The notes: a model not told the origin generated them from the letters alone. A stretch of DNA of 5,999 nt from Candidatus Eiseniibacteriota bacterium (GCA_025453925.1 JALOPK010000210.1:1-5999), one strand, 5' to 3'. Shown: positions 1 to 5,999, numbered from the stretch's first letter. Program-made: numbers and translations.

Positions 1-1334
1 CCGTCACCGTTCTCCAGGAAAGAATTCACGCCATACTCCACCGCGCCTCGCACGCACCGGACGAACTCGGTGAAGGGCGACCCCCCGGGGCCCGTGTCCC
101 TGGGGTATCCCTTGATGCGGCCGTCGGCGAAGTTGACGCCGAAGACCGTCGTAGCACCGCCCATGGTCGTACCGACGTACGGGGTGCGTGACCAGTATTG
201 CGCATCGATGATCCGCTCGCCAATGCTCTCGTCGCCGTAGACGAAGTCGAAGTGTTCCGTGTCGATGAACGGCACCAGCCCCGAGGTGCCTCCAGTGTAG
301 CCGCTGGGGTCGATACCGCGAAAATCGATCAGCGAATAGAGCTCCTTGATGGTCGGCAATCGCCAATCGTCATATCCACCGAAGACCTGCGCGTTGAGCA
401 CCCCAGGGTAGTCCTGGATCTCGGTCCACGTCATCTTGTCATCGGAATCCAGATCGCCATCGCCATTGGTATCGGGGGTGCGCTGCCAGGTGAGCCCGGT
501 GACATTGTCCAGGACTGTGAGCCCGTCGCCACTCACGGCATAGCTGGGCGGGTTTCCCTCGTACTGCGCATCCTGCCCATAGAAGGGCTGCCCCGGTGCG
601 GGACAGGTGATCTCCACCGAGGCGTTGTAGCAGGCATCCTGCCCGGTATCCACGATGGGGTAGGTACCGGCCGGGCCGAACCCCACGGTCAGCACGGCCT
701 CGTTGGACGTGGCAGTGCCGAAGTCGTTGGACACGACACAGCGGTAGTTTCCCGCGTCACCTTCGACTACCGACTCGATGTGATAGATGCTATCGGTGGC
801 GGCATCGATGTCGCTCTGGTCCTTCTGCCACTGGTACTCCAGCGGCGGCGTGCCGGTGGCGGCGACCGCGAAGGTGACCGATTCCCCTGGGGGTACCGTG
901 CGAGACTGGGGATGTTGGGTGATCGTGGGTGGAAGGTCCGCTCCCGGCGTCACGGTGAATCCGGAATTCATCGAGAACAGCAGCGTCCCTCCCTGGGGAA
1001 GCGGGAACGCCACCACGACATCTTTGGCACCCGCCGGCTCACCCTGAGGGATGTCAAATACGGCGGAGACCTGGTACTGGCTTGCGTGCGTGAGAGAGCT
1101 TCCGGCGAGGGTTCCGATGGTGACACTGGTCGGCATGATGCCCGCGGGCGGGGCCGGAGGCACGTCGGTATCCAGGGTGAAGCTGACCAGAAGACCGGTC
1201 GTACCCTGGGGGGCGAAGGTAGGGCTGATTGCAGTGATCTGATTGGCCTCCTGACCCATCACTGCACCCGCCGACACGCTGAGGAATATGGCAGCCAGCC
1301 GGATCCATCGTGAGACAAGGGTCATCGCGGCCAC
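1..1334 (-). CDS. Secreted IPT/TIG-like + Ig-like + DUF1566 (Lcl_C) domain protein, 3' end cut by window edge
   Basis: The reading frame stays open from 1334 to the left edge (444 codons seen). Numbering from the GTG, residues 1-27 look like a Sec signal peptide: Arg9 and Arg12, a hydrophobic core (LAAIFLSVSAGAV), and likely cleavage before QEANQ. Residues ~33-132 resemble an IPT/TIG fold (ITAISPT start, SGFTVT end). Residues ~135-219 are an Ig-like domain with Trp169 and Cys199 (YRCVVSND); the partner Cys is an Ala, so the usual disulfide is missing. A linker has Cys235 and Cys244. Residues ~276-436 are DUF1566, with hallmarks DNVTGLTW, DWRLPT (323-328), YWSRTP (from 380), FADGRIKGYP and VRCVRG (425-430). 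The function of DUF1566 proteins is poorly known; export to the periplasm or cell surface is inferred. The last visible residues (NSFLENGDG) look like the lead-in to a second DUF1566 unit beyond the edge. Start: GTG 1334 is chosen because an AAGGAG box lies 6 nt upstream; the in-frame ATG at 1325 would have a 15-nt spacer. Confidence 0.85.
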   Translation of the reverse strand, partial: MAAMTLVSRWIRLAAIFLSVSAGAVMGQEANQITAISPTFAPQGTTGLLVSFTLDTDVPPAPPAGIMPTSVTIGTLAGSSLTHASQYQVSAVFDIPQGEPAGAKDVVVAFPLPQGGTLLFSMNSGFTVTPGADLPPTITQHPQSRTVPPGESVTFAVAATGTPPLEYQWQKDQSDIDAATDSIYHIESVVEGDAGNYRCVVSNDFGTATSNEAVLTVGFGPAGTYPIVDTGQDACYNASVEITCPAPGQPFYGQDAQYEGNPPSYAVSGDGLTVLDNVTGLTWQRTPDTNGDGDLDSDDKMTWTEIQDYPGVLNAQVFGGYDDWRLPTIKELYSLIDFRGIDPSGYTGGTSGLVPFIDTEHFDFVYGDESIGERIIDAQYWSRTPYVGTTMGGATTVFGVNFADGRIKGYPRDTGPGGSPFTEFVRCVRGAVEYGVNSFLENGD

Positions 1335-1340
1335 AGAGGT

Positions 1341-1348
1341 CTCCTTCC
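1341..1348 (-). promoter_or_regulatory. Shine-Dalgarno site deciding the start of the DUF1566 gene
   Basis: The minus strand reads GGAAGGAG here. The AAGGAG core (1346-1341) ends 6 nt before GTG 1334 and 15 nt before ATG 1325. The spacing favours the GTG, which adds three residues to the signal peptide. Either start leaves a normal export signal. Confidence 0.6.
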
Positions 1349-1483
1349 GTGAGAAACCATGCTCGCACCGTTCTGGACGACGGATGCGCCTCGCGCACAC
1401 AGCGTGGGGCGAGGACATTCCTAACCCATTGACCACGACGTGACGAAGTGGTTTAGCGATACGCCCCCCGAAAGCCCGCGTCA

Positions 1484-1500
1484 CCTCGGGTCAGCCGAGG
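1484..1500 (-). terminator. Hairpin, possible terminator or mRNA structure
   Basis: CCTCGG, 5-nt loop, CCGAGG: a perfect 6-bp GC-rich stem. No T-run follows on either strand, so it is not a canonical intrinsic terminator. It lies about 250 nt beyond the acetyltransferase stop and 150 nt ahead of the DUF1566 start. Confidence 0.25.
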
Positions 1501-1520
1501 AGATCCCTGCGCGTTCGGTT

Positions 1521-1540
1521 CCCTGGGCCGCCCTGGGCTG
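1521..1540. repeat. Tandem decamer, two copies
   Basis: CCCTGGGCCG (1521-1530) is followed directly by CCCTGGGCTG (1531-1540), matching at 9 of 10 positions. It is non-coding and adds to the repeat-rich character of this gap. Chance similarity in GC-rich sequence cannot be excluded. Confidence 0.4.
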
Positions 1541-1613
1541 ACGCCTGGTGTTTGTCGTCTCGTCTCGGATGTACTGCAAAGAGACCCCTCCGGCCGCGAG
1601 CTCTCTCGTCGTA

Positions 1614-1632
1614 CGTCCGCTGTTCGCGGACG
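1614..1632 (-). terminator. Perfect 7-bp hairpin, possible terminator of the acetyltransferase transcript
   Basis: CGTCCGC, 5-nt loop TGTTC, GCGGACG on the plus strand, and the equivalent stem on the minus strand. This is the cleanest hairpin in the gap and lies about 120 nt past the acetyltransferase stop. It lacks a downstream T-run on the minus strand, so it may act in Rho-dependent termination or 3'-end protection, or not at all. Confidence 0.3.
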
Positions 1633-1648
1633 GGTCCTCGCTCCCGTG

Positions 1649-1676
1649 TCTCACTCCGCATTCCTCATTCCGCAAT
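1649..1676 (-). repeat. Heptamer-repeat block B, four degenerate 7-base units
   Basis: Read on the minus strand from 1676, units 1 and 3 are ATTGCGG and AATGCGG, and units 2 and 4 are AATGAGG and AGTGAGA. Alternate units resemble each other best, giving a 14-base superperiod. The block is non-coding. It has the same size and internal layout as the blocks at 1716-1743 and 1754-1781, but a different unit sequence. Confidence 0.6.
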
Positions 1677-1715
1677 ACGAGATCTATCGATGCCGACCGC
1701 CTATTGCCGGCTGCT

Positions 1716-1743
1716 CCCTATCCCCTGTAACCCATGACCTGTA
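1716..1743 (-). repeat. Heptamer-repeat block C, four degenerate 7-base units
   Basis: Read on the minus strand from 1743, units 1 and 3 are TACAGGT and TACAGGG, and units 2 and 4 are CATGGGT and GATAGGG. Every unit has A at position 2 and GG at positions 5-6. It begins 8 nt after the stop codon of the acetyltransferase gene, so it would be transcribed as the start of its 3' untranslated region. Confidence 0.6.
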
Positions 1744-1751
1744 CGCTCGGG

Positions 1752-4499
1752 TCACGTTTCGGATTTCGTGCTTCGGATTTCCTGCGCAGCAGGCCCCCCC
1801 TCCTCCCCTATCTCCCTGACCACGTCGACGGTGGTGTCCTCGTCGCTGTGAGTGACGGTGAAGCCACGCTTCTGGAATACCGCGATCATCGGCCGGTTGT
1901 CTGACGTGGTCTGGGCTACGATACGCTTCAGCTTCCACTTCCGGGCCACGTCCATGCAGTAGTCGGTCAACCTGCTCCCCAGCTCCCGCTTCTGCCACGC
2001 GTCCACAATCAGGACCGCATACTCGACCGATTCGTGGTCGGGGTCGGCAATCAGGCGGCCCACGCCGATCAGCTTGCGTTCACCGTCCTCGACGATCTCG
2101 GCTACGATGGCGATCTCCCGATTGTAGTCGATGTAGCAGAACCGGGTGGCGACCTCGTGTGACTGCCAGTGGAAGAAGTGGCGGAACCGTGAGTAGATCG
2201 ACTCCTTCGAGCAGCTGGCCAGCATTTTCAGCCACAAGGGCTCGTCCTCGGGTTTGATGGGCCGGAACGTGACCGGCGTGCCATCCTTCAGGGTCACCTG
2301 CTGTACGTACTTCTCCGGATAGGGGTGCAGGGCAAGGTGGGCATAGGGCTCCTGCTCCTCACGCATCGCCACCGGATCCAGAATGATCCGTGCGTCCAGC
2401 GCCACGACGTCCCGCGGCGTAACCAGCAGCGGATTGATGTCCAGTTCGGCGATCTCCGGGAAGTCGGCCGCCACATAGGACAGTCGGATCAGCACCTCGA
2501 TCAGCATGTCGAGGTTGACGGGCGGGCGCCCGCGATACCCCCGCAACAGGGGCCAGATCTTCAGTGACTCCAGCATGAGACGAGCCAAACGCTCGTTCAG
2601 CGGAGGGAACCCCAGGCTGCGGTCTCCCAGGACCTCGGCGGCAACCCCGCCCATGCCGGTCATGAGTACGGTCCCGAACACGGGATCCTTCTTGATGCCG
2701 AGGATGAGCTCCATGCCATCCCGCGTATCCACCATCGGCTGTACCGTGACACCCAGGAGCGAGGCCTCCGGCGCCTTGACCTGCGCGTTGTGCATGATCC
2801 GCTCGAACGCATCCCGCACCATGCGTTCGTCTTCGAGGTCTAACGCCACGCCACCCACGTCGGTCTTGTGGGTGATGTCGGGGGAGAGAATCTTCAAAAC
2901 GACGGGGTACCCCAGCTGTGCGGCAGCCCGTGTCGCCTCGTCCGCGGTTGCCGCTGCCAGCGGCAGGGTAACAGGAATCCCGTAGGCGTGGAGAAGCGTC
3001 TTCGAGATCGTCTCGGACATGGCCGCGCCGCCGCGTTCGAAGTGTGGGAGGAAGTCCGTGCGGAGCGCGTCGCGATCGAAGGTGAGCGCAACCGGGATGT
3101 CCTTTGGCGTCTCGTAGAGAGTCGTGAGATTGCGCGCATACGCCACCAACGTCATGAATGCTCTGACGGCCTGCTCGGGCGTGCGATAGGCGGGAATGCC
3201 GTTTTCCGTGAGGAGCCCAATGCCCTCCCGCATGGTGGCGCCGCCGAGCCATGCCGCAAGCAGTGGCTTTGGCGTTGTGGCGGCGAGCTTGGCGATGGCC
3301 TTGGCAACACCCGTCGGGTTGGTCATGGCCTGGGGCGTGACGATGACCAGCACTGCGTCGACCCCGGGATCAGCCAGCACGATCTCAACCGCCTTCTGCA
3401 TCCGCTTCGGGTTCGCATCCCCCAAGACGTCGATGGGGTTCCGATGCGACCACGCGGCAGGGAGGTTGGCATCAAGCTGTGCCATGGCAGCGGGAGAAAG
3501 CTCCGCCAGGACGCCCTGCTCGGCCAGCAGCGCGTCGGTGGCCATCACGCCGGGGCCGCCTGCGTTGGTAACGATGGCCAGGCGGGGGCCCAGAGGGATC
3601 TTGTTGCGTCCGATCATCTCGGCGCAATCGAAGATGTCGCCGATGTCGTAGACTCGCGTCAGCCCGATCCGCTGGAACGCCGCATCGTACACTGCATCCT
3701 CGGAGGCCAGCGCCCCGGTGTGGGATGCCGCGACCTTGGCGGATTCAGGGAATCGGCCCGCCTTGTAGGCGAGGATTGGCTTGCTCCGCGCGAACGCCCT
3801 GGCCGCGGTCATGAAGCGCCGGGCGTTCTCGATGGACTCGATGTAGCATATGATGGAACTGGTCGCCGGATCATTGCCGAAGTAGTCGATGAGGTCGCCG
3901 AAGTCGACATCCACCGTGTTGCCGATGGACACAAAATGGGAGAACCCGATCTTCCCCTCGATGGCCCAGTCGAGCACCGACGTGCACAGGGCGCCGGACT
4001 GGGAGACGAAGGCGACGTTCCCCGCTTTGGGCATGCCCGAGGCGAAGCTCACGTTCAACCGCCTGCCAGGCACGATGATGCCCAGGCAGTTGGGACCGAT
4101 GATCCGCATCCCGGGGAACCGACGCCGTTCTTCCTTGATCCGGTCCTCCAGCCGTCTGCCTTCTTCCCCGGTTTCCTTGAAGCCCGCGGACATGATGATG
4201 ATGCCGTTGACACCCGCGTCACCGCACTGGCGCACCGCGTCAGGCACCTGTTCCGCGGGGGCGCAGATCACCGCCAGATCGGGGGTGCGGGGCACCGCCT
4301 GGAGGCGGGGATAGCACGGCACGCCCATGACCGCCTCGCTCTCCTCGTTGACCGGGTATACGACGCCCTGGAAACCTCCCCCCACCAGATTGGCCAAGAC
4401 CCTCCCGCCGACGCTGTTGGGATTGATGGTGACGCCAACCAAGGCGATGCGACGAGGATTGAAGATGCTGTCCAGTCCGTGGACGTTCATGGGTTCCAT
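1752..4499 (-). CDS. Pat/PatZ-like fusion: NDP-forming acyl-CoA synthetase + GNAT lysine acetyltransferase
   Basis: A 915-aa cytosolic protein with the order and size of the enterobacterial acetyltransferase Pat/PatZ (about 886 aa). Numbered from ATG 4499: CoA-binding Rossmann domain ~10-140 (NPRRIALVG); succinyl-CoA-ligase-like domain ~160-290 (FVSQSGAL, SHTGALA with His260); CoA-ligase linker domain ~302-460; ATP-grasp ~490-710 (LSPDITHKTDVGGV with His544, LDINPL); GNAT ~738-893 (QKRELGSR, FQKRGF). Known of the family: Pat acetylates lysines, for example on acetyl-CoA synthetase, and its synthetase part is described as inactive. Here His260 and His544 match the phosphoryl-transfer histidines of active ADP-forming acetyl-CoA synthetases, so acyl-CoA + ADP/acid + ATP interconversion is possible. 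Start: ATG 4499 has GGGAG 9 nt upstream and gives the usual family N-terminus. An in-frame GTG at 4556 would add 19 residues but has poor ribosome-site spacing; ATG 4490 is another option. The C-terminal tail (894-915) falls outside the GNAT fold and ends in a repeat. Confidence 0.95.
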   Translation of the reverse strand: MEPMNVHGLDSIFNPRRIALVGVTINPNSVGGRVLANLVGGGFQGVVYPVNEESEAVMGVPCYPRLQAVPRTPDLAVICAPAEQVPDAVRQCGDAGVNGIIIMSAGFKETGEEGRRLEDRIKEERRRFPGMRIIGPNCLGIIVPGRRLNVSFASGMPKAGNVAFVSQSGALCTSVLDWAIEGKIGFSHFVSIGNTVDVDFGDLIDYFGNDPATSSIICYIESIENARRFMTAARAFARSKPILAYKAGRFPESAKVAASHTGALASEDAVYDAAFQRIGLTRVYDIGDIFDCAEMIGRNKIPLGPRLAIVTNAGGPGVMATDALLAEQGVLAELSPAAMAQLDANLPAAWSHRNPIDVLGDANPKRMQKAVEIVLADPGVDAVLVIVTPQAMTNPTGVAKAIAKLAATTPKPLLAAWLGGATMREGIGLLTENGIPAYRTPEQAVRAFMTLVAYARNLTTLYETPKDIPVALTFDRDALRTDFLPHFERGGAAMSETISKTLLHAYGIPVTLPLAAATADEATRAAAQLGYPVVLKILSPDITHKTDVGGVALDLEDERMVRDAFERIMHNAQVKAPEASLLGVTVQPMVDTRDGMELILGIKKDPVFGTVLMTGMGGVAAEVLGDRSLGFPPLNERLARLMLESLKIWPLLRGYRGRPPVNLDMLIEVLIRLSYVAADFPEIAELDINPLLVTPRDVVALDARIILDPVAMREEQEPYAHLALHPYPEKYVQQVTLKDGTPVTFRPIKPEDEPLWLKMLASCSKESIYSRFRHFFHWQSHEVATRFCYIDYNREIAIVAEIVEDGERKLIGVGRLIADPDHESVEYAVLIVDAWQKRELGSRLTDYCMDVARKWKLKRIVAQTTSDNRPMIAVFQKRGFTVTHSDEDTTVDVVREIGEEGGPAAQEIRSTKSET
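1754..1781 (-). repeat. Heptamer-repeat block A inside the 3' end of the acetyltransferase gene
   Basis: On the minus strand from 1781, units 1 and 3 are both exactly GAAATCC; units 2 and 4 are GAAGCAC and GAAACGT. All four begin with GAA. The block encodes the last residues of the upstream protein (EIRSTKSET) and its final base is the T of the TGA stop. Coding sequence and repeat therefore overlap fully here. Confidence 0.65.
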
Positions 4500-4508
4500 C
4501 GTGTCGTG

Positions 4509-4513
4509 CTCCC
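4509..4513 (-). promoter_or_regulatory. Shine-Dalgarno site deciding the start of the acetyltransferase gene
   Basis: GGGAG on the minus strand, 9 nt before ATG 4499. The upstream GTG at 4556 has only a GGAGG about 14 nt away. Spacing and the usual N-terminus of the family both favour 4499. Confidence 0.6.
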
Positions 4514-4546
4514 GGAATGCGCGGCGGAGGTCGGAGTGGGGATACG

Positions 4547-4562
4547 GATTCGCCACCGAATC
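4547..4562. promoter_or_regulatory. 16-bp perfect inverted repeat in the acetyltransferase leader
   Basis: GATTCG, CCAC, CGAATC: 6-bp arms around a 4-base centre, 47 bases upstream of ATG 4499. It could be an operator for a dimeric regulator or a small hairpin in the leader RNA. If translation began at GTG 4556, that codon would lie exactly in the loop. No regulator family is recognised from the half-site. Confidence 0.35.
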
Positions 4563-4682
4563 TGTCGAACCCTCCGGCCTAAGGCAACTCGGGGGTCAGC
4601 ACGACGACCGGCGTTCCCGAAACAATCACGGACCTGGGGCTCACCTCGCTGCGTTGGGAGCAATGAACCGTGGCCGCACCTT

Positions 4683-4688
4683 TGTCAA
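4683..4688 (-). promoter_or_regulatory. Possible -35 box for the acetyltransferase gene
   Basis: A perfect TTGACA on the minus strand between trkH and the acetyltransferase gene. The best -10 candidates at 15-18 nt spacing (TTCATT, CATTGC) match TATAAT poorly, so this is only a candidate promoter. If real, it gives a leader of about 150 nt carrying the 4547-4562 palindrome. Confidence 0.3.
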
Positions 4689-4691
4689 TGT

Positions 4692-4721
4692 GGAGCGGGC
4701 GGAACACCGCCGGTGTGCTCC
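4692..4721 (-). terminator. trkH: Hairpin directly after the trkH stop, likely transcript 3' structure
   Basis: GGAGC (4692-4696) pairs with GCTCC (4717-4721), and inside it ACACC (4704-4708) pairs with GGTGT (4712-4716) around GCC. A 7-nt bulge (GGGCGGA) lies on one side. An alternative stem GGCGG/CCGCC (4698-4702 with 4707-4711) competes with the inner one. The structure abuts the TAG at 4724-4722. No T-run follows, so it is a non-canonical terminator candidate. Confidence 0.35.
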
Positions 4722-5999
4722 CTATGGTCCAGGAGTCACGATGCGGATCCCGTCCTTCGTCAGCTTCAGAAGACTGACGATCACCACGATGAACTCAAGC
4801 CTTCCGAGAAACATGGCCAGCGTCTCGGTCCAGAGCGCGACGCTCGGCATGGAATAGGAGGTGACACCTTTGGAGAGCCCCACGGTCCCAATGGCCGAGG
4901 CCATCTCGAACAGCGAGTCACCCAGAGCAGAGCCGCAGCCGCACAGCATCAGGCTCCCCACCAGGTAGGTTGTCATGTAGAGGAACACGAAGACACACAC
5001 CTGCCGGACCCTGGCATCATCTGCGGATACGTACCCCTCACCCTCCCACAGAGCCCGCTCCATCACCGCCGTGCGGGGCAGGAGCGCACGTCTGATCTCC
5101 CACACCAGCAGTTTCCAGAGCAGGTAGACGCGGAACTGCTTGATGCCACCTGCCGTTGAGCAGGTGCCCCCGCCGATCAGCATCAGCACGATCAGCACTA
5201 GCACCCCCGTGCCGCTCCAGTCCCTGTAGCCGACTGTGGAGAAACCGGTGGTAGTAAGGGCTGAGATCGTCTCAAAGATCGCGACGCGCGCGGCCTTCCC
5301 GGTATGGGGGTAGAGCCGTTGGCACGTGAAGAGAAACGCGATCACCGCCGAGGTCGGAATCAGCACGCCCATGAGACGCACCTCGCCGTTGCGCACCACG
5401 GCCCTGAGTCTGCCGCGCAGGAGAAACCAGGCGGTGACGAAGCTCAAGTTGCCCAGCAGCATCAGAACCAGCGTCACGGCCTCGATGGCCCACGAATCCC
5501 AATAGCCGATGCTTTCCACACGACTGGAGAACCCTCCCGTCGAAACCGCAGGGAAAGCGTGGTTGACCGCATCGAAGAGGGACATCCCGGCTATCCGGTA
5601 CGCGAGGGTGCCAAGGACGGCGTAGCCGGCGTAGATGATCAGCACAAGTCGAGCGGATTTGCGCACGTGCGGAGCCAGTTGGTCACCGCGGCCCTCTGCG
5701 GCGGAAACCCCCACGCCCGTTGGCCCAACAATGGCGGAGAGCATGATGATGGCCAGGCCCGCCCCCCCGGCCAACTGCATGCAGCTCCGCCACAGGAGGA
5801 TCATCGGACTCGCGCGGGTCACGTCCACGACGGAGAGGCCGGTGGTAGTCCAGCCGCTGACCGATTCGAACACGGCCCTGGAGAACGAGAGGCCGGCCGC
5901 CCACATCAGCGGCCATGCCGAAAAGACGATGACCGTGGTCCAACCAAGGAGGACGACCACCCCGCCTTCCTGGATGGAAAGGTTCGCCGGCCGAACGGG
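4722..5999 (-). CDS. trkH: TrkH-family potassium uptake protein, N-terminus beyond window edge
   Basis: Membrane subunit of a Trk/Ktr K+ uptake system in the inner membrane, normally gated by a cytosolic TrkA/KtrA-type RCK subunit not seen here. The frame is open from the right edge to TAG at 4724-4722 (425 residues), and the segment PANLSIQEGG before the first internal GTG (5960) matches the LKSREG region of TrkH, so about 60 residues are probably missing. All four pore-loop filters are visible: SGWTTTGLS (TTTG at 5849-5838), FPAVSTGGFS (around 5546-5529), SALTTTGFS (around 5255-5238) and SAIGTVGLS (around 4889-4872), each keeping the filter glycine. The GGGTCSTAGGIK stretch matches the intramembrane gating loop of the family, and LGRLEFIVVIVSL is the usual C-terminal GRLE segment. 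The many hydrophobic helices fit four M1-P-M2 repeats. KtrB is the main alternative name, but the N-terminal extension fits TrkH better. Confidence 0.94.
   Translation of the reverse strand, partial: PVRPANLSIQEGGVVVLLGWTTVIVFSAWPLMWAAGLSFSRAVFESVSGWTTTGLSVVDVTRASPMILLWRSCMQLAGGAGLAIIMLSAIVGPTGVGVSAAEGRGDQLAPHVRKSARLVLIIYAGYAVLGTLAYRIAGMSLFDAVNHAFPAVSTGGFSSRVESIGYWDSWAIEAVTLVLMLLGNLSFVTAWFLLRGRLRAVVRNGEVRLMGVLIPTSAVIAFLFTCQRLYPHTGKAARVAIFETISALTTTGFSTVGYRDWSGTGVLVLIVLMLIGGGTCSTAGGIKQFRVYLLWKLLVWEIRRALLPRTAVMERALWEGEGYVSADDARVRQVCVFVFLYMTTYLVGSLMLCGCGSALGDSLFEMASAIGTVGLSKGVTSYSMPSVALWTETLAMFLGRLEFIVVIVSLLKLTKDGIRIVTPGP

Larger units (their letters stand above)
1335..1751. other. 417-base intergenic region, no gene recognised
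   Basis: This gap separates the end of the acetyltransferase gene from the start of the DUF1566 gene. Short open frames occur on both strands but have no recognisable protein character, and one on the minus strand simply translates the heptamer repeat. The region holds two heptamer-repeat blocks, a tandem decamer and two strong small hairpins, listed separately. A weaker stem (AGAGA/TCTCT, 1580-1606) is followed on the minus strand by TTT. A promoter for the DUF1566 gene must lie here or upstream. The best visible guess is TAGGAA (about 1425-1420) with TCGTCA 17 nt upstream on the minus strand, but the match is too weak to annotate. No tRNA, riboswitch or known small RNA was recognised. Confidence 0.6.

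Noticed and set aside
198-1313. A 371-codon open frame on the plus strand opposite the DUF1566 gene.
   Set aside because: It has no domain or signal, whereas the opposite strand carries a signal peptide, an Ig-like domain and multiple DUF1566 motifs in one uninterrupted frame.
1394-1460. A promoter for the DUF1566 gene (TCGTCA ... TAGGAA on the minus strand) and the nearby CACGACGTG palindrome.
   Set aside because: Only 4/6 and 3/6 matches to sigma-70 boxes, and the palindrome is short; neither stands above chance in GC-rich sequence.
1481-1730. Short open frames of about 60 codons on both strands in the intergenic region.
   Set aside because: They lack convincing ribosome sites and protein-like composition; the minus-strand one starts by translating heptamer block B.
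1781-1793. CCTGC-GCA-GCAGG inverted repeat near the 3' end of the acetyltransferase gene.
   Set aside because: A 5-bp stem in coding sequence, with no T-run and no other sign of function.
4500-4556. A 19-residue N-terminal extension of the acetyltransferase from GTG 4556.
   Set aside because: Ribosome-site spacing is poor (about 14 nt), the GTG lies within a palindrome, and ATG 4499 has a better site and gives the usual family N-terminus. It remains possible.
2868-5159. A 763-codon open frame on the plus strand, antisense to both the acetyltransferase and trkH genes.
   Set aside because: Its translation is rich in Arg, Gly, His and Asp with no recognisable domain, and it crosses an intergenic gap. 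It is the usual by-product of G/C-biased third codon positions in the two well-supported minus-strand genes.

Overview
This is a GC-rich bacterial window with three protein-coding genes, all on the minus strand, so transcription runs from high to low coordinates. The lineage cannot be fixed from the sequence. A secreted modular protein (IPT/TIG-like, Ig-like and DUF1566 domains) beside G+C-rich housekeeping genes fits large-genome environmental bacteria such as Planctomycetota, Myxococcota/Desulfobacterota-like groups or related candidate phyla. That is an impression, not a placement.

Layout in the direction of transcription: (1) 5999-4722, a TrkH-family potassium-uptake channel subunit whose N-terminus lies beyond the right edge. 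(2) A 222-base gap (4721-4500) with a hairpin just after the trkH stop, a TTGACA box and a 16-bp palindrome ahead of the next start. (3) 4499-1752, a 915-aa fusion of an NDP-forming acyl-CoA synthetase and a C-terminal GNAT acetyltransferase, with the architecture of the protein acetyltransferase Pat/PatZ. Both histidines used for phosphoryl transfer in active synthetases appear to be present. (4) A 417-base intergenic region (1751-1335) with no gene, holding two four-unit blocks of degenerate 7-base repeats, a tandem decamer and two clean hairpins. A third 7-base block forms the 3' end of the acetyltransferase gene. (5) 1334-1, the 5' part of a gene for an exported protein with a signal peptide, IPT/TIG-like domain, Ig-like domain and DUF1566 (Lcl C-terminal type) domain, cut by the left edge.

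The genes look like separate functions: K+ uptake at the inner membrane, cytosolic acyl-CoA/protein-acetylation metabolism, and an extracytoplasmic protein. The gaps between them each contain hairpins or promoter-like sequence, so one operon is not supported. No RNA gene, CRISPR array, transposase or phage gene was seen. The most unusual signals are the heptamer-repeat cluster, which supplies coding sequence for the tail of the acetyltransferase, and the retained synthetase histidines in a Pat-like fusion.
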